Source: Fratercula arctica
Lineage: Eukaryota > Chordata > Aves > Charadriiformes > Alcidae
Assembly (NCBI GenBank): GCA_947846985.1
Contig: CANTUZ010000001.1
Span: 5,005,504 to 5,069,503 of the forward strand
Direction of reading: 5' to 3'
DNA length: 64,000 nucleotides
The position numbers were made by a program, and so were the translations under genes. The notes under the pieces were generated by a model, which made no database searches, had not been told where the DNA came from, and worked only from the letters and a program-made list of their open reading frames with translations. Below are positions 24,939 through 37,920 of the stretch, piece after piece. Every line of letters begins with the position of its first letter. Position 1 is the stretch's first letter.

Positions 24939-26510
24939 CTGAAACATAAAAAAGAGTGATGGCTGTGTGTATTTCAGGCCTCCTCACACTTAGTCTCTTG
25001 CTCTGGGTCTGTCTTATGAAGGAGACAGACACACTTCACATCAACTATTAGAAACATACATCTACAGAAGCATCATAAACAGGTTTTCTCTGGTAACTCA
25101 AGTATGTTGATGGATCTCCTGAAAGTAACCATTTTGCAAATAGCTTGTATATGAATGTATTTTTCTGTAATTATATGAATTGAGAAATGATCTTTATTTA
25201 GAATGTGACTTAGGGCATATTGACCCTACTGATGTGTTCTCACTTAGGCAGGGAAACATGAGGTCCAGGTACCATGCCTAAATTGCACTGTAAGTATGAC
25301 GATAAGAAGCTTATTTTTTAGCTTCTTTATGTCGTGGATAATAAGGAAAATAAATAGACAGCAAAATGTATCTAGCCTAGCTGGGGTTGTTTGCCAGAAT
25401 TGCTATGGGTGTCCAAGAAAAAGACAAGAGGTATTTGTAAGTAAATTCTAATAGAGGTTTTGCAGACGTATCTTGCTTAGCCAGCAAGGGTTAGCAATAT
25501 CAAAAGTGGTTTAAAGATCATAGAAAATGAAGATGGAAAAGAGATAAAGTAATATATAAAAGTCCCATTTAGGGGGTGGCTTTTGGACGTCTTCCTCAAA
25601 AGGACATATTTATTTTCTGCCAGGGCAACTTCAGCTGAACAACTACTTTGATTTTGCTACTCGTATTGCAACTACCTTTAGTTCCCTATTTAAATAACTT
25701 CCCACCGACTTTCTGCAATAATTGTATTTTGTCTGGTAATATATTAATGGAACGAGTCAGATAGATAGAAAGCTAGCAGACACCACAGATGTTAAGTGAA
25801 CCTTCTCTAGCATGACTTTTATTGTGTGTGTAGGTGAACAGGACACCCTGCGAGCAGAACCCAGCAGCTGAGGCACAGCTTAGATTTTTCGGTTCCCTGA
25901 CTCCACTCGGTTTTGCTTCTTTCATCCAGTTGGTCAAATAAGCTTGTAGTTTTTGGCAAAAAGGAGGAAAACAGGCAGACAGATGTAACACCGCTTATTT
26001 TTGTACAGGTAGGTCTTGACGCACTGAATGGTTGCTGAGTGCGGCAACAATATTTAGGCTTCTTATCCCTTTCGACTTTACTGTAGCAAAATTTGGGTGC
26101 TTCTGTTATAGTACTAAGTTGTCTGGTATGGTCTTCAAAGTCAACCAAGACAAGGACTTGATGACATATTCTTTCCTCTGCAGTTATTGCTAAGTTAAAA
26201 AAAAAAATTAGAAGTGTTTAATTCCAACAACATTTGGAGAAATAGGCTATATATGACATAGCTTGCACGTGAAATGGCCAAATTTGTCCCTAGAGTTTTT
26301 TAATTACTGTATTGCTAATTATTTATTCCCATGATTTTAATTATTTATTCACAAATAGATTTTGAGCCTTGCTTTAATTTTTTTGCTATATTTCTGAATA
26401 GGGATGTCTGAAATTTGGTGCTGAAGTGTCTTTTGAGAAGGCAAAAGCTGGTACACCTGCAAAGGGCATTCCTTCTGGAGGTCTATCCAAGTTAGCTTTG
26501 TCAGAGACGG

Positions 26511-26655
26511 AGTTTCTGTTTTGCAAAAATATAATGTAAATACTAATTATAAAAATACACAATATAAAAATTTAAAATATAATGTAGATACAAAATCTAA
26601 AAGTATAGAATGAAAAATGTAAGTTTCTGTTTTGAAAAAATTATAATGATTTAGT
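26511..26655 (+). repeat. AT-rich low-complexity stretch with internal direct repeat
   Basis: AGTTTCTGTTTTGCAAAAAT at 26511 recurs in altered form as AGTTTCTGTTTTGAAAAAAT about 110 bases on. Between them the sequence is nearly all A and T (ATATAATGTA, AAAATATAATGTAGATACAA). Confidence 0.7.
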
Positions 26656-27182
26656 GATTTGAAGTTTAAAAGGATACTAGTGAGGGGTTGGTCTGAACGA
26701 CACTTTGAGAGCCAGATATTTGTACGTGCTCTGAGGATGAGCTATTGCCTTGGCTGATCCCTCATCAGGTCTCAGTGTGGGTGCGACTGACACAGCTGAG
26801 ACGGGCAGTGACAGAGGACATCACGGTGCTGTCTGGTTGCTGGGAATGTCTCAGTGGAGTTGAGTTTGACTGAAGAACACATTGGCCAAACGTACAGAAG
26901 AAGTTAAAACCAATAAGAGAAAAACCTACATCTTTCCATTTCCATTTCCATTTTGGAGCATGATGGAACAGATTCACTAGATTTTTAAAAGGTAACTGCA
27001 GACACCATAGGTAAAGTTCATCTCACCAAGCTCTGACATCTCCCTGGCAGCCTGAATTAGTTTTCTGGAACCTCCGGACTGCAGTCAAAGAGAGAGACGC
27101 TTCTGGAATGCAGTCATCTGCTTCATCCTAAAGTTGACGTCTAAGAAATGTCCCACGGATTGTGCCTTATGAGCATCCATTT

Positions 27183-27404
27183 ATCATAGAATCACAGAAT
27201 CATAGAATGCTTTGGGTTGGAAGGGACCTTAAAGATCACCTAGTTCCAACCCCCTGCCCTGGGCAGGGACACCTCCCACCAGACCAGGCTGCTCAAAGCC
27301 CCGTCCAACCTGGCCTTGAACACCTCCAGGGATGGGGCAGCCACAACCTCCCTGGGCAACCTGGGCCAGGGGCTCACCACCCTCGCAGCAAAGAATTTCT
27401 TCCC
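27183..27404 (-). mobile_element. CR1 LINE 3' fragment
   Basis: Starts with three tail units (ATCATAGAATCACAGAATCA) and carries GGTTGGAAGGGACCTTAAAG and CTGCCCTGGGCAGGGACACC. It is little diverged from its relatives at 22641 and 57928, which suggests a younger copy. Confidence 0.95.
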
Positions 27405-30271
27405 ATTTCTTGCTATGATGCTTGAAGATGTAAGCATCTTACTTGCAGATGCTTAAAGCTTAGTGAGATGAAAACAATTTCAAGGCACCCAGCTACGGTG
27501 AGCCGCTGTTACAGTCCAGTTTGGGTTATGCTTACTTAGGGCTTCCTACCAAAAGTGAAAATTTATTTTTATAAATATTTGCAGGATGCTGCTGTGGATG
27601 TTGATGACTTTGCAAAGTCACTAGTTACTAGCTGTAAATTGAACCACACATGAATTGTGCTTTATTGCATTTTAATATATTCAGAGATTTGTCATATGCA
27701 ATTAGAGCTATTGCAAGCAAGGAAATTGTAGATAAAATATCACATTAATCAATTCAAATCATACAAATGGAAAAATGCCTCCCACAAGCTGTGATGGCCA
27801 ATCCCTAAAATTTATGATTAACAAAATTTGGCCTAGGTTAAAAAGAGTTTAAAAAATGATTTGATCTAGGAATATTAAATCTAATAGACTATAATAAAAT
27901 TGTGTAACTTTTATTATGATTTGTTGAGAAGAATGACAAGAAATGCCTTTAGTTAACAGTAAACTATTTTAGGCTTCTGCAGGATCTATTTCTAAGACTA
28001 CAGAAATTTGGGGCTCGCAATTTCTTCCTACTTGTTGGGGTCCATGGTTGCTGGCAACCTTGACTAGAAGACAGATCACCACAGGCAGAGAAAGTTTCTC
28101 AACCAGAATCTGGAATAGTTTGTTGTTTTAGCATGGGTAAACATGACTTTTAACATTTTACCGAATATATTTCAGGAATATATACTAAGGCTCACACTAC
28201 AGAAGATGGATTATCTAAACGGAAGAAATACCTGATTAACACAGAAGACAACCTCATTATCAGCTAGAATTTTACTACTGCCATCAACTAGATAGGTTGG
28301 GGAAAAATAATTGACCCTTTATTAAATTCATACGAGGAAGACTGTATCACTGATCTAAGCAGACATTTTGCCAAAGTCTTGTTTAGGAAATTCCTTACAA
28401 AATTTGGAAATATAAAACTCATTGAGTAGATTTATGGGGTGCAGGAGATACTCTGGATTATGCAAAAGAAAAGATGAGATTTGTGTAATATGTATTAACT
28501 ATGACAGACAAGTTTACAATTTCAACACAGAAAACAGGTTACCTATTTAATGACTCCTAAGACTCCTAAGACTAATAAACAATGGTGAGACTGAACATCA
28601 CATAAAAATATACAGAAGGAGAACAATGTTTTTATTGACAGCAGGTTTATAAAATAATAAATCTACAAAAAGGGATAATTTAAAAACAAAATTAAATATT
28701 AACAAGTAATACATCAATATAGATTCAATATCTGCAGCTTCATTGAGTTATTTCTTCAGAGCAGGACCAGTTTTATGACCTATCAGTCTACTATGATTTT
28801 TATTGTTTGAATAAACTGTCCCTCTGGTTATTTTTGGTGATATTTTGGTCGAGAGGATGATTTTTTAATAGACTTGGCAGCTCTCAATTAGTGTCTACAC
28901 AAAAAGCAGCACTTAGGAGGATTCTGAGCAAGTGCATCGCCTCCTCCAGAATGTAATATTGACAAACACGTGCCACATCCCACACTGAACATCTCATTCT
29001 CAGCTGAGGTGTCAACTGAAACACAACCACTGGTACACAGCCACGCTGTTTTAAATGGGAAAGGTCCTGACTCTGACAAATCGCTCAGAATATCCCAGCA
29101 AAAATGAGGTGACAGAAAAAACCCAACAGCAATGGTGAAGTCGCGTGGGCTTCTTAATTGCTCACGGCATTACTATGGTTGGGTATAGTGCCCTGCTAAA
29201 ATTAAAGATTTTGTTTTAAGGTCAATAGACTTGAGGTTTAGGTGTTAAATTTTACATTTGTTATATAAACAATTGAAACTATTAATGTAATAACTCCTGA
29301 TCCATAACAAATTAATCATGATAAAAAGCAAGTAAAGTCAATACAGACTTGTGATCTACAGTTAGTATTATGCAACCATGAGTTGGGTTTTTATTTAAAT
29401 AATACAGGAGCTTTAGGTTTTAAACGTTTGAATCTCCCTGTAAAAAGACACTGATTAAAAATGGGCAATAACAGCACTACTGTGTGACTGAATTTATGAC
29501 CTGCTGATCCTATTGAAATATTTTAATTCTGCAGAAACATAGGCAGAGAAAGTGTAGATTTATGACACCTCTTCGACATAAATAAGTTGCAGGTGTGTTA
29601 ATATGTAGAAAATACCATATTACCCAGAAAGATTGTAATAAATATATTTGTTTGTTCAAAAAGAAAGAAAAAAAGGCAGGGTATTTCTGTAAATCTGAAA
29701 TAGTTGTGTTGGTTGCTAGGCCTTTCAGCTAATAATGGAGGGCAAGGGTATGTTACGAAATTAATATAAACCTGGTAATACTTTGATAACTTGCTGATGC
29801 AAGTGGGAGTAAGATGCTTTGCATTGCCAATGAAAGTTATACCCTAATGTATTAATCAATCTATCTGGTTAAGAGCAGCTTAGAAACTGAAATGGAAAGT
29901 AGAGAATATAATATACGAAATCCTTATTTAAGGGGATGGCTCTTCGGAGTTTTTCCCAGAAAGTGATTTCTTGACATGGTTTTTGACAAGGTGTGTCAAG
30001 AAAAGCAACTGCTTTCATTTTAGCCCTACAGAATAATAACTAAATCTTGATTTCTGCCTAAGATTTTGTTGGTTACACACCAGTTACTGGGCCCTGACCA
30101 ACCTCAGTCTAATCTGACAGTCAACATGCATAATGTGAAGAGCTGGCTCAAGGCATTTCAGCGCAGAAGACACAAGTGAATCTTGCTCCCGTGAGGGTAA
30201 GTGACTGGGGTCTTGTTGCTCTTACCGTACAAGGGAAAAGGCAGAGGCTGAAAGAGGGAGACAGACCTGAG

Positions 30272-30485
30272 ATCATAGAATCATAGAATGTGTTGGGTTG
30301 GAAGGGACCTCTAAAGGCCATCTAGTCCAACCCCCCTGCAGTCAGCAGGGACATCTTCAACTATATCAGGTTGCTCAGAGCCTCATCCAGCCTGGCCTTG
30401 AATGTCTCCAGGGATGGGGCCTCCACCACCTCTATGGGCAACCTGGTCCAGCGTCTCACCACCCTCAGTGTAAAGAACTTCTTCG
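30272..30485 (-). mobile_element. CR1 LINE 3' fragment
   Basis: Starts GATCATAGAATCATAGAATG and matches the 22841 copy (GGGACCTCTAAAGGCCATCT, then CTCATCCAGCCTGGCCTTGA), so the same subfamily. It lies about 400 bases below the exon at 30871-31085, in the same orientation as the gene. Confidence 0.95.
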
Positions 30486-30870
30486 AGACCGCTTAATAGA
30501 TGATTCTTTTTGATGCAGTTGCAGCGTGGCTTGCTGCTGCAAGGGGCACTGGGTGGAGAAGGTGGTATCTCACGCTGGTAGGAGCAACCAGCTGCTACCC
30601 TCAGTGACCACCAGCCCACAAAACCCTTTTCCTCCCCTGGCAGCTTGCTGCCTTAGGCAACTGCCTGCTCTGCCTGTGCCTACAGCCCACCAGGTTAATG
30701 TCTGTAAATTTTGCAACTGTCACTTGTTTATCTTTCTCCAGGTAGATGACCTTTGACATCTTGCAAGCATGCAACAAATTCTTGAAAGAAATAGCAGAAA
30801 TAAAACAATAAGCCATAAAACCCATGCAATTTAAGACAAGTAGTATTTAATCGAAATGAGGTCCCATTAC

Positions 30871-31085
30871 CTGTGTATGTGATGGTGGGAGGCCTTTTCT
30901 GCCATAGATGCCAACCAGAGCAGCCTTTCCTAAAGACACGTTGAATTTCAGATGCACTGGGTGGTCGATGAACACCTGAGATCTCCAAAAGATACCAGGA
31001 GGGATCTTCTGTGTGGCTCGTCTGCCAACATCAATTTCTCCAGAGTCTATAAAACTGTCGTCTGGAAAGAAACTACTGGGCTTTC
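30871..31085 (-). CDS. TENM4: TENM4 exon: extracellular juxtamembrane region, first part
   Basis: The exon encodes 71 complete residues, including [25 protein letters not shown] and [11 protein letters not shown]. It belongs to the conserved extracellular region between the membrane and the EGF repeats. Residues 48-50 are N-V-S, an N-glycosylation sequon in an extracellular context. The acceptor follows TTTTGGCAG; the first two bases complete a Gly codon begun in the upstream exon. The exon ends exactly after CAG (Gln), phase 0, with donor GTAATGG. Length 215 bp fits phase 1 in and phase 0 out. No frameshift or stop is present. Confidence 0.96.
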
Positions 31086-32685
31086 CTGCCAAAACACAGG
31101 AACAAAAATCTTGGATTAGCCTGAGATCCTAAAAGTAATCCAATCATATTGGTATCTCTGACACTGATCTTGAGAAACAGCCTATTAGTGTCCTCAGGTC
31201 TTCAGAGTACTTTGTGTAGGCAATCCATACGATTATGGGAGGAAAAACTGCCTGGGTTATTCCTGGCTTCAGTAACTGTTTTGTTTGAAAACATGAACAT
31301 GGGAAGAGCAACCTGGAGAGAAATGGCCTTTTGTTTAAATTGTAACATCAGAGAGTGTGTAATTACATTGTGGAGATAAGAATAAATCATCTGACGTTAT
31401 ATCCTAAGTGAATATAGGCTCACGGATGGAGAAGTCATTATTAAATTAGCAAAGAGAAGTGTAGTAGTAGCGAGGTAGACACGTGTCACAGAATGGAATG
31501 GTAGCGTGGAGAACAGCAGCATGAACGATGCCTAAGTGGAGAAAGGAAAATGTTTCTCTATTAACTCAGTTCTTGATGGTGGTAACAGTATTTGAAATTT
31601 GTTCAACAGTCCATAAAAAGCTAAAGAAAAAAAAGGACTGAGAGAAATGAAGGAAATCATACCCTGCACTTGAGCAATATCTGCTAAGAAACACGAGAGG
31701 TTTTAATTGGGTTTCAATACAATCTGTAAAGTGTGTTACGATTATCCATCTTCTTTCAGAAGACGAGCAAATGGAGGCATCTGTTTCTTAAAGCGACCAC
31801 TAGGCTGGAGAGCCGGGGTATCCGGATGGCAATCGGTACATGCCATAATGTCCAAGGGAGTCAGCAAGGAGCTCAGCATCCCTGAAAAACACGCCTGAGA
31901 AATTCCGGGTTAGAAATTCATACACTCACAGTTCTCAAAACTGGTGGCCGCTTCAAAAATCAGGACCCAAAGGAAGCCCAGGGAATGAAAAATAAATGCC
32001 TTTTCAGCCTTTGCTATAAGCAGCGGCCACAGCTTTACCTGCAGTGCATAAACACCATGACAAAGGCAACTGCTTAGCAAACAGCCTTTATTTAAGGACA
32101 CTTCTAGTTAAAAAGTATGCAGGAGTGTCACCTGAAATATTTTGGCTTTAGTAAGGACAGCATCATGTCACCAACAAGGACTAATTATTCATTTTAGAAA
32201 TTCAACTGATTTTGTTGTCTTATCTCCCTGCCATTACAGCAAATTACTCTCTCTTTCACAGATCAAGCAATTCTAACAGAATGAGAAGGAAACTTTCAGA
32301 AACACACAAGCTTTTGTAGAAAAATCACATTGTCAGATTTTTTTTTTTTTCTTCCAGAACCGACATTTGGGAAATGGGAAACAAAAATACCTTTTCCCAT
32401 CCATCATGAATTCGAGTCAAATAATCTTAGAATTGACTTGTTGTGTTGAAAAGGTGATTGGTAGAACAACCTTTCATTGTATTGTTTCAAATTATAACAT
32501 TTCCTTTAATATTATGTAATATTAATGATAGTATTTCCTTAAACTTCTCCATATATCACCCCAATATAAACTCTCCAGGAGAAACAGATATAAATTGTTT
32601 CTAAGATCCATATAGAAATTATATGCATATTAACTATTAACAAAAGAAGCCTCTGAAGATGTTTCTTTGTAGGATGGAGAATTTT

Positions 32686-32687
<2 letters not shown>

Positions 32688-32723
<36 letters not shown>
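32688..32723 (+). repeat. T36 homopolymer
   Basis: A run of 36 T, preceded by ATTTTTC; on the TENM4 sense strand this is a 36-base A run. No recognisable element abuts it. Confidence 0.95.
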
Positions 32724-32727
<4 letters not shown>

Positions 32728-33987
32728 CTGTAAAACTTTTTAGCAGAACTTTTGGTCCACATAAGACTAAGCCCTTATTTAAAGTTAGCAACTGCTTAAG
32801 TCCAGTGTTGGAGCAGGACTTGATGGCATGTTTCATTTCTGTGCTATCTTGTGGCAGAAGTATCATACATAGCAGCACAGTCCAGAAAGCAAAGGGTGTA
32901 CACGTGTTCATAGAAAAAATGCTACTGCTAATTTTATAACATCCTCATTTATCTTCGTATATCGCATTCAAATAAATACAGGGGGAAGATGTGCTGACCC
33001 TTTAACCTTTTTTAGTCAAAGTGTATATTAATAGAGATAATCGGAAGCAGCGTAGGTAAATGAACATTCTTTCCGAATCATTTTGTGCTGATACAGTACA
33101 ATTGTACAGTGAAAATCAACTCGCTTGATTCCGAAGGGGATTACTTTATCAATTGGATTGTTAGTATTTATTTGACGTAGTAAAATTATTTTTCACACTG
33201 TCAGGATTAAAGGAAAGTTCCCATGCCTTCATGCAAAGTTTGTTATTCCATTATTGTAAGATGAAAAGATTCAGGATTCTATTAAGAAAGAGCTAAAGAC
33301 ATCCCATGTTTTGGTTCAAATGAAGGATATATTTTTTCTGATTACTACTGACATGCTTTACAGATTCTTAGAAATTCAGATGAAAACCTAAAGCATTTGA
33401 TATGCGCCCTGATTGCTCATTAATAAAGATCGTACAGCGGAGTGAATCAGGGAAGGTGAGAACGGAATATGATAGACGTTGCTATGCGAGGGGTAGCCTG
33501 CAGAAAATGAGCACAGCACGTATTCTGCCTGTACAGAGAGCAGCGCTTGCCCAGGCGAGCAAAAATGCTTCTGTGATTGATTCAGTTGCACAGAAATAAT
33601 TGTTTGTACACACAATTACAAAGTTTATGTCTCCTCTTGGTGGCCAGCTCTATGCCTGAGGAGCTGATATCCTAAGAGCTGTTATATCATGTTGCCAGCG
33701 GGTGACATTTATCCCGAAGTAGAAGCCCAAAGGAAGGCTCTCTTCACCAGGCTGAATTCAGCCCCTGAAATCCATCCCCATTTCATCAGTTTTAGCCTAG
33801 AGTAACATCAGGCCCTATGGACTGGATACTTCATAAAGAAAGTACAATAAGAAAGCCATTTCAGCTCCTAATCAGAAATTAGGTTTTAATCAGAATATCT
33901 GACTCCCTAAAATTAACTTCAGGTCTGAATTCTTAATTGGGCTGTCAATTACTTTGCTCTTTCCACACATTTACCTTGAACTTTCTA

Positions 33988-34001
33988 GTTGCCGTAGCAA
34001 C
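33988..34001. promoter_or_regulatory. X-box (RFX-type) motif
   Basis: GTTGCCGTAGCAAC matches the RFX consensus GTNRCC-N(0-3)-RGYAAC with a two-base spacer. It lies in an AT-rich stretch (33850-34070) that contains several near-palindromic A/T words and looks like a conserved non-coding element. Binding is inferred only. Confidence 0.4.
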
Positions 34002-36010
34002 TATTCCTAATTTATTTGGATATCAAAATGAACTATTTTCATTTTGATGGATCTGCTCGTATTTTTGACAGCAAGGTACCCTGACTCCTCAAAACACTTA
34101 AGAACTGGCTTCCATTTCTCTGACTTCAATCGCAGTTAATTACATGCTCAAACGTAAGCGTGTGATTAAGTGCTTTGGTAAATAGGGATGGGTTTGAACA
34201 CAGGTGAACGCAGTGCTGGAGCGGAGCCACAGCTGAGAATGAATGTGGAGAACTGGCAAGACATGGGCAATGATTCATTCACATCAGCTGTAAGGAAATT
34301 CTAATGCGTTCCGGCCGATTTCACTGTGATCAAGGAGACTTTCAAATATATTTCAATATATATATATTTTTTTTTTTATAAATTTCAGCATTCCGGTTTA
34401 GAATAGCAGCCATGCAACGCTGCTAGTCCAGAATTAGTTGTATGGTCACCTGATGGGGAGAGCACTGCACTTTAAGGCTGGAGAGGATACTCCTGCAAGA
34501 AAGACCTTCTTCTAAGGTGTTTTTTAGTCAGGACAAGCTATTCTCCTCTAAAACCCACACATTCCCTAAGATCTGTACAAAGCACTATCTTAAGGGGTCT
34601 TCTAATGACATAACTAGGGTATTTCCCAGATTTCTCTTTTAGCAGAGCTTTTTGGCAGCAACTGAAACTTCTACTGCTGAAAAAAGAAATCAAGTGGAGG
34701 TCTTTGGACTTGGATGGCAGTTTGGGATACATCCATTTATTTTCATTTGGACTTTTAAAAGGAAAAGATGTTTCAAAAATAAAACATAAGGCAAGTTGGA
34801 GGGCAAAAAAAAAAAAAAAGATCTGTCATGAAGTATTTTTGAATACACCAGCAGGGATATCTGCAGCTTGCTGGAGTGTCCAGTCAAGTTTGCTGAGAAT
34901 ATCCCACGTAGCTGATTTTTCCTTGTAGCAACTTGATGTCAGCCATCAGTTGCCAGTAAATACACTATTTTAAGGAACACACATAATTATGGCCTTTGTT
35001 TGGACTAATAAAGACAGATAAGCTCTTAAAGAAAAAAAAATACTACAATTAATTTAAATTAAACATGTAAACATAGGCTTTCAGCCAAAGTCTAGGGAAC
35101 TCTGTGGAAATTTTTGAGTTCAATGAGTTGCCAGAACAGTAGCACAATTCTTATCTCTTACCCACAAACCTTCCTCCCCCAAAATAACTACCAAAAATAG
35201 CCAATTACTTCAATTTTAGTGGAATCTGTTAGCCTCACATAAAGAAGCGTGACATACAAACAAAAGAGCTTTCTGAAAATTTGAATTTCTCATTTCTCCA
35301 GCTAAGTCTTGGGAGGAATAAAACACCTCACCTTTGCAGAGCCTGCAGGTGGTTTTGGCAGTGCCGCCTCTGTAGAAAGCCCAGTAAGTTGTAAAGCTGC
35401 TGGATAATGCACTGCTGAATTGGCAAACCAGCAGTTGCCGCTAATTTGAGTTAAAATTGCAAGCTGTCGACATTGTGACAATTTGTGGAGATTCCTTTTA
35501 TCCGGCCACTTTTGCAAAACCATGTCCAACTCTGGAGTGACAAAACTCACAGTGTAATAGCTCTTAGTAAATATTTTGGTCCTCAAAACATTTGGTACTA
35601 GGTGGCAGTGAGTAGGCAAACCCAAACATTTTTGTACTGTTGTAGAGAAAGCTCGATCCAATGCTCATGGAATCATTTAATTTTCATGACACATTTTTTT
35701 TCCCATGAAAACAGCCACTTTTCATGATGGCCTTCTGTAGCCTGCGAGATATGGTGCAAATGGTTCCACCTTGAGCATGCCTTAGACGTGTGGCGAGGGT
35801 TGCACACAGTTTTATCACATTAGTGGACATCAGAAGAGTATGAAACTTAGAAACATATGGAAACAAGACCGACGACTACTAGTTCTAGATGTGAAAGACT
35901 GGAAAAAGCACCTGATGATGTCAGCATTGAGGGTAATGGAACATGAGATTGGATGGCTGGAGTTCAGAGGGAGACAGAAGACTCACAACATGGACACACA
36001 CCAACCATAC

Positions 36011-36181
36011 CTTCACTGGTTCCTTTGCCTTTCCTGTCAGGTAACTCTAACCCTGTGCCCCCTGAAGGATATAAGGAGACGTCCGTTGGCACTGGCCAAC
36101 TGCTGGCTGTGTCTTCCGTGATTTCATACATCTGCCCTTCCATCGGCTGCAGGTGCCAGTTTAGGCCAAACAGGTGCATGG
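36011..36181 (-). CDS. TENM4: TENM4 exon: extracellular membrane-proximal linker
   Basis: The exon encodes 56 complete residues, beginning M-H-L-F-G-L-N-W directly after the membrane helix and ending D-R-K-G-K-G-T-S-E. The first codon is Ala, split across the junction (G|CC). The segment is polar, with many Ser, Thr and Pro, and looks like a flexible stalk outside the cell. The basic D-R-K-G-K-G stretch does not match the strict furin pattern R-X-X-R, so cleavage here cannot be claimed. The acceptor is TCACCACAG and the donor GTATGG. Both phases are 1, so the 171-bp exon is symmetric. The upstream intron is the longest in the window, about 22 kb. Confidence 0.94.
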
Positions 36182-37920
36182 CTGTGGTGAGTAATGAGAA
36201 AAGTCATCTTTTTCTGTTTGGGAGAGTTTCAGAACTATAGGGGCACTTTCTAAACCCTGGCTCCACTGTCTTATTAGCGGTCAATGCTTCAGGATAAGAA
36301 TGGGATTAATATAATTAGACAGCCCCTGCTGCTTTTACCGTACCAACTCCCTAGGTCTTTCCACCCCCTTAAACTCATGTTAGATCAGCTGTACCAATCC
36401 ACTCTGCTTCTTCCAGTAGAACCACTCCTGACTCATGGCCTACGTGAGAGAATAACCAGGTACAGTGTTTCAGAAAGCTCCCAATGCTGGGGTGACAATG
36501 TGGTGAACACAGAAATATAAGGAGTATTATTTATCAACATACCAATAAATCCCAGGAAACTGCACTTTGGTTTGTTTTGCTGTATTCATAGCATTATTTT
36601 TTTTCCCCCACCAATTATACACAGAAGCTCTTACAGACATCTCTGTCAGTTTTTCCTGAATAAGACCAAGTGAAAACTAAGGCAATTTAAAATCCATCTT
36701 GCACACACGCCTTTGTGTTCAGCACCACAAAAGCGAGCGACTACGACTGCGCACTCCTTAGCACAACTCTCCTATTCAGACCACAGCTGTAGCCTCAACG
36801 TTGGAAAACGAGCAGCACCATTCAGAGCTGTGTGATACCAGGGCATAGCTCTCTGTAGGTTTCTGGGCCATGCAAAGTCATCCAGCGCACATGTGGATCT
36901 ATTTCAAGGCATTCAGTAAAGACAAGTGACGTTAAGGAACAAGACAGAATACTTAAAAAGCAAACACATGTATGAGGAGTATGGAAAATCATATGCTTAT
37001 ACAACTAATACTTGCCCCTTGAATGTATAAACCAAAGAACGTGGCTTCCCATATCAGTTCTTCCGTCCCCAGCATAAACTTTTCATGCTCAATCAGTATC
37101 CAGTTTAGCTTCTTCAGGCTCTACACAACTAAATGATCCGATATTTGCTACACTTGTAATGACATTTCTTTTTTAAGGGAACACCTTGGTATTTTCCACT
37201 ATAATTTCTCCAAGAAACTCTACAATGACACTAGCATCACTGCCATTTAACATAAACAAAAAGAGTAAAAAATAGAGCATTTCCATTGCCTGTAGTTCTC
37301 ATTTTATTCACAAAGATACAGCTGAGCTTGGCAAACATTGTCAGGGACAAGTGGTTAGTGTATTTAAACCTGTGCATCAGGAACAATCTTTTCAAGAGGA
37401 CTGAAAGGTAATCTGAGCGGTTTTCCAAAACCAGCATGTTTAGGCAATTTAGCAAAATCAGTGATTTTTTCCCACTTCAGTCTCAATTAGGTCATCTATC
37501 ATTGACTAACATGAATAAGCTTGTCTTTGCACTACTACGACATCACAAAACAGGAGAGCAACGCTCTCCTTTTACCATGTAAGTGGGGACTGGGTTTGTT
37601 AGCAAAGTCTTAACCATCAAGAAAGAAAGTACTCTCCTAAAACTCCCACAGAGCAAGAAAGCGCAGCGAGGAGTCTCCCGACGACCTGTCCAAAACTCGA
37701 ACATTTTTATATGCGTACACATACCAAGAAGGAATGCCACCAACGCAACTGGTAATTCAACCAGGATACTTTAGGCAGGGCGGCCAGTATTTTCGTCTGA
37801 AAGGAGTATATTTACTTGGCAGAGAAACCGTGCAATGGAAGAGAGGAAATCAGGCTGGGAGGAAGGAATTTGCATCAAGTATTTGGCATTGCTCACTTGC
37901 ATAATATCTTTGTGCTTATA

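Larger units (their letters stand above)
25500..30035 (+). repeat. Two diverged related segments (25500-25680 and 29880-30035)
   Basis: GAAAATGAAGATGGAAAAGA with ATTTAGGGGGTGGCTTTT near 25525-25585 resembles GAAACTGAAATGGAAAGTAG with ATTTAAGGGGATGGCTCTT near 29883-29945. Further on, AACAACTACTTTGATTTTGC resembles AAGCAACTGCTTTCATTTTA. This suggests two copies of one old, unnamed repeat; the sequence between them is not part of the call. Confidence 0.4.
24939..30870 (-). other. TENM4: TENM4 intron, 5.9 kb
   Basis: The intron carries CR1 fragments at 27183-27404 and 30272-30485. It also holds an AT-rich low-complexity stretch at 26520-26650 and two diverged related segments (25500-25680 and 29880-30035). 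The part from 27.5 to 30.2 kb is AT-rich and may be old degraded repeat; I cannot name a family. Confidence 0.85.
31086..36010 (-). other. TENM4: TENM4 intron, 4.9 kb
   Basis: No CR1 copy is visible in this intron. It contains a 36-base T tract (32688-32723), an A tract near 34806, and an AT-rich stretch at 33850-34070 holding an X-box motif, which has the look of a conserved non-coding element. A 119-codon open frame at 35302-35661 begins with TTG, resembles nothing I know and is not called. Confidence 0.85.

Noticed and set aside
28008..28030. TTTGGGGCTCG, similar to a retroviral primer binding site for tRNA-Pro
   Set aside because: Only about ten bases fit, no LTR ends or coding remnants were visible nearby, so an endogenous retrovirus cannot be supported.
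35302..35661. A 119-codon open frame on the minus strand
   Set aside because: It begins with TTG and not ATG, resembles no family I know, has no splice logic with TENM4 and lies in intron sequence.
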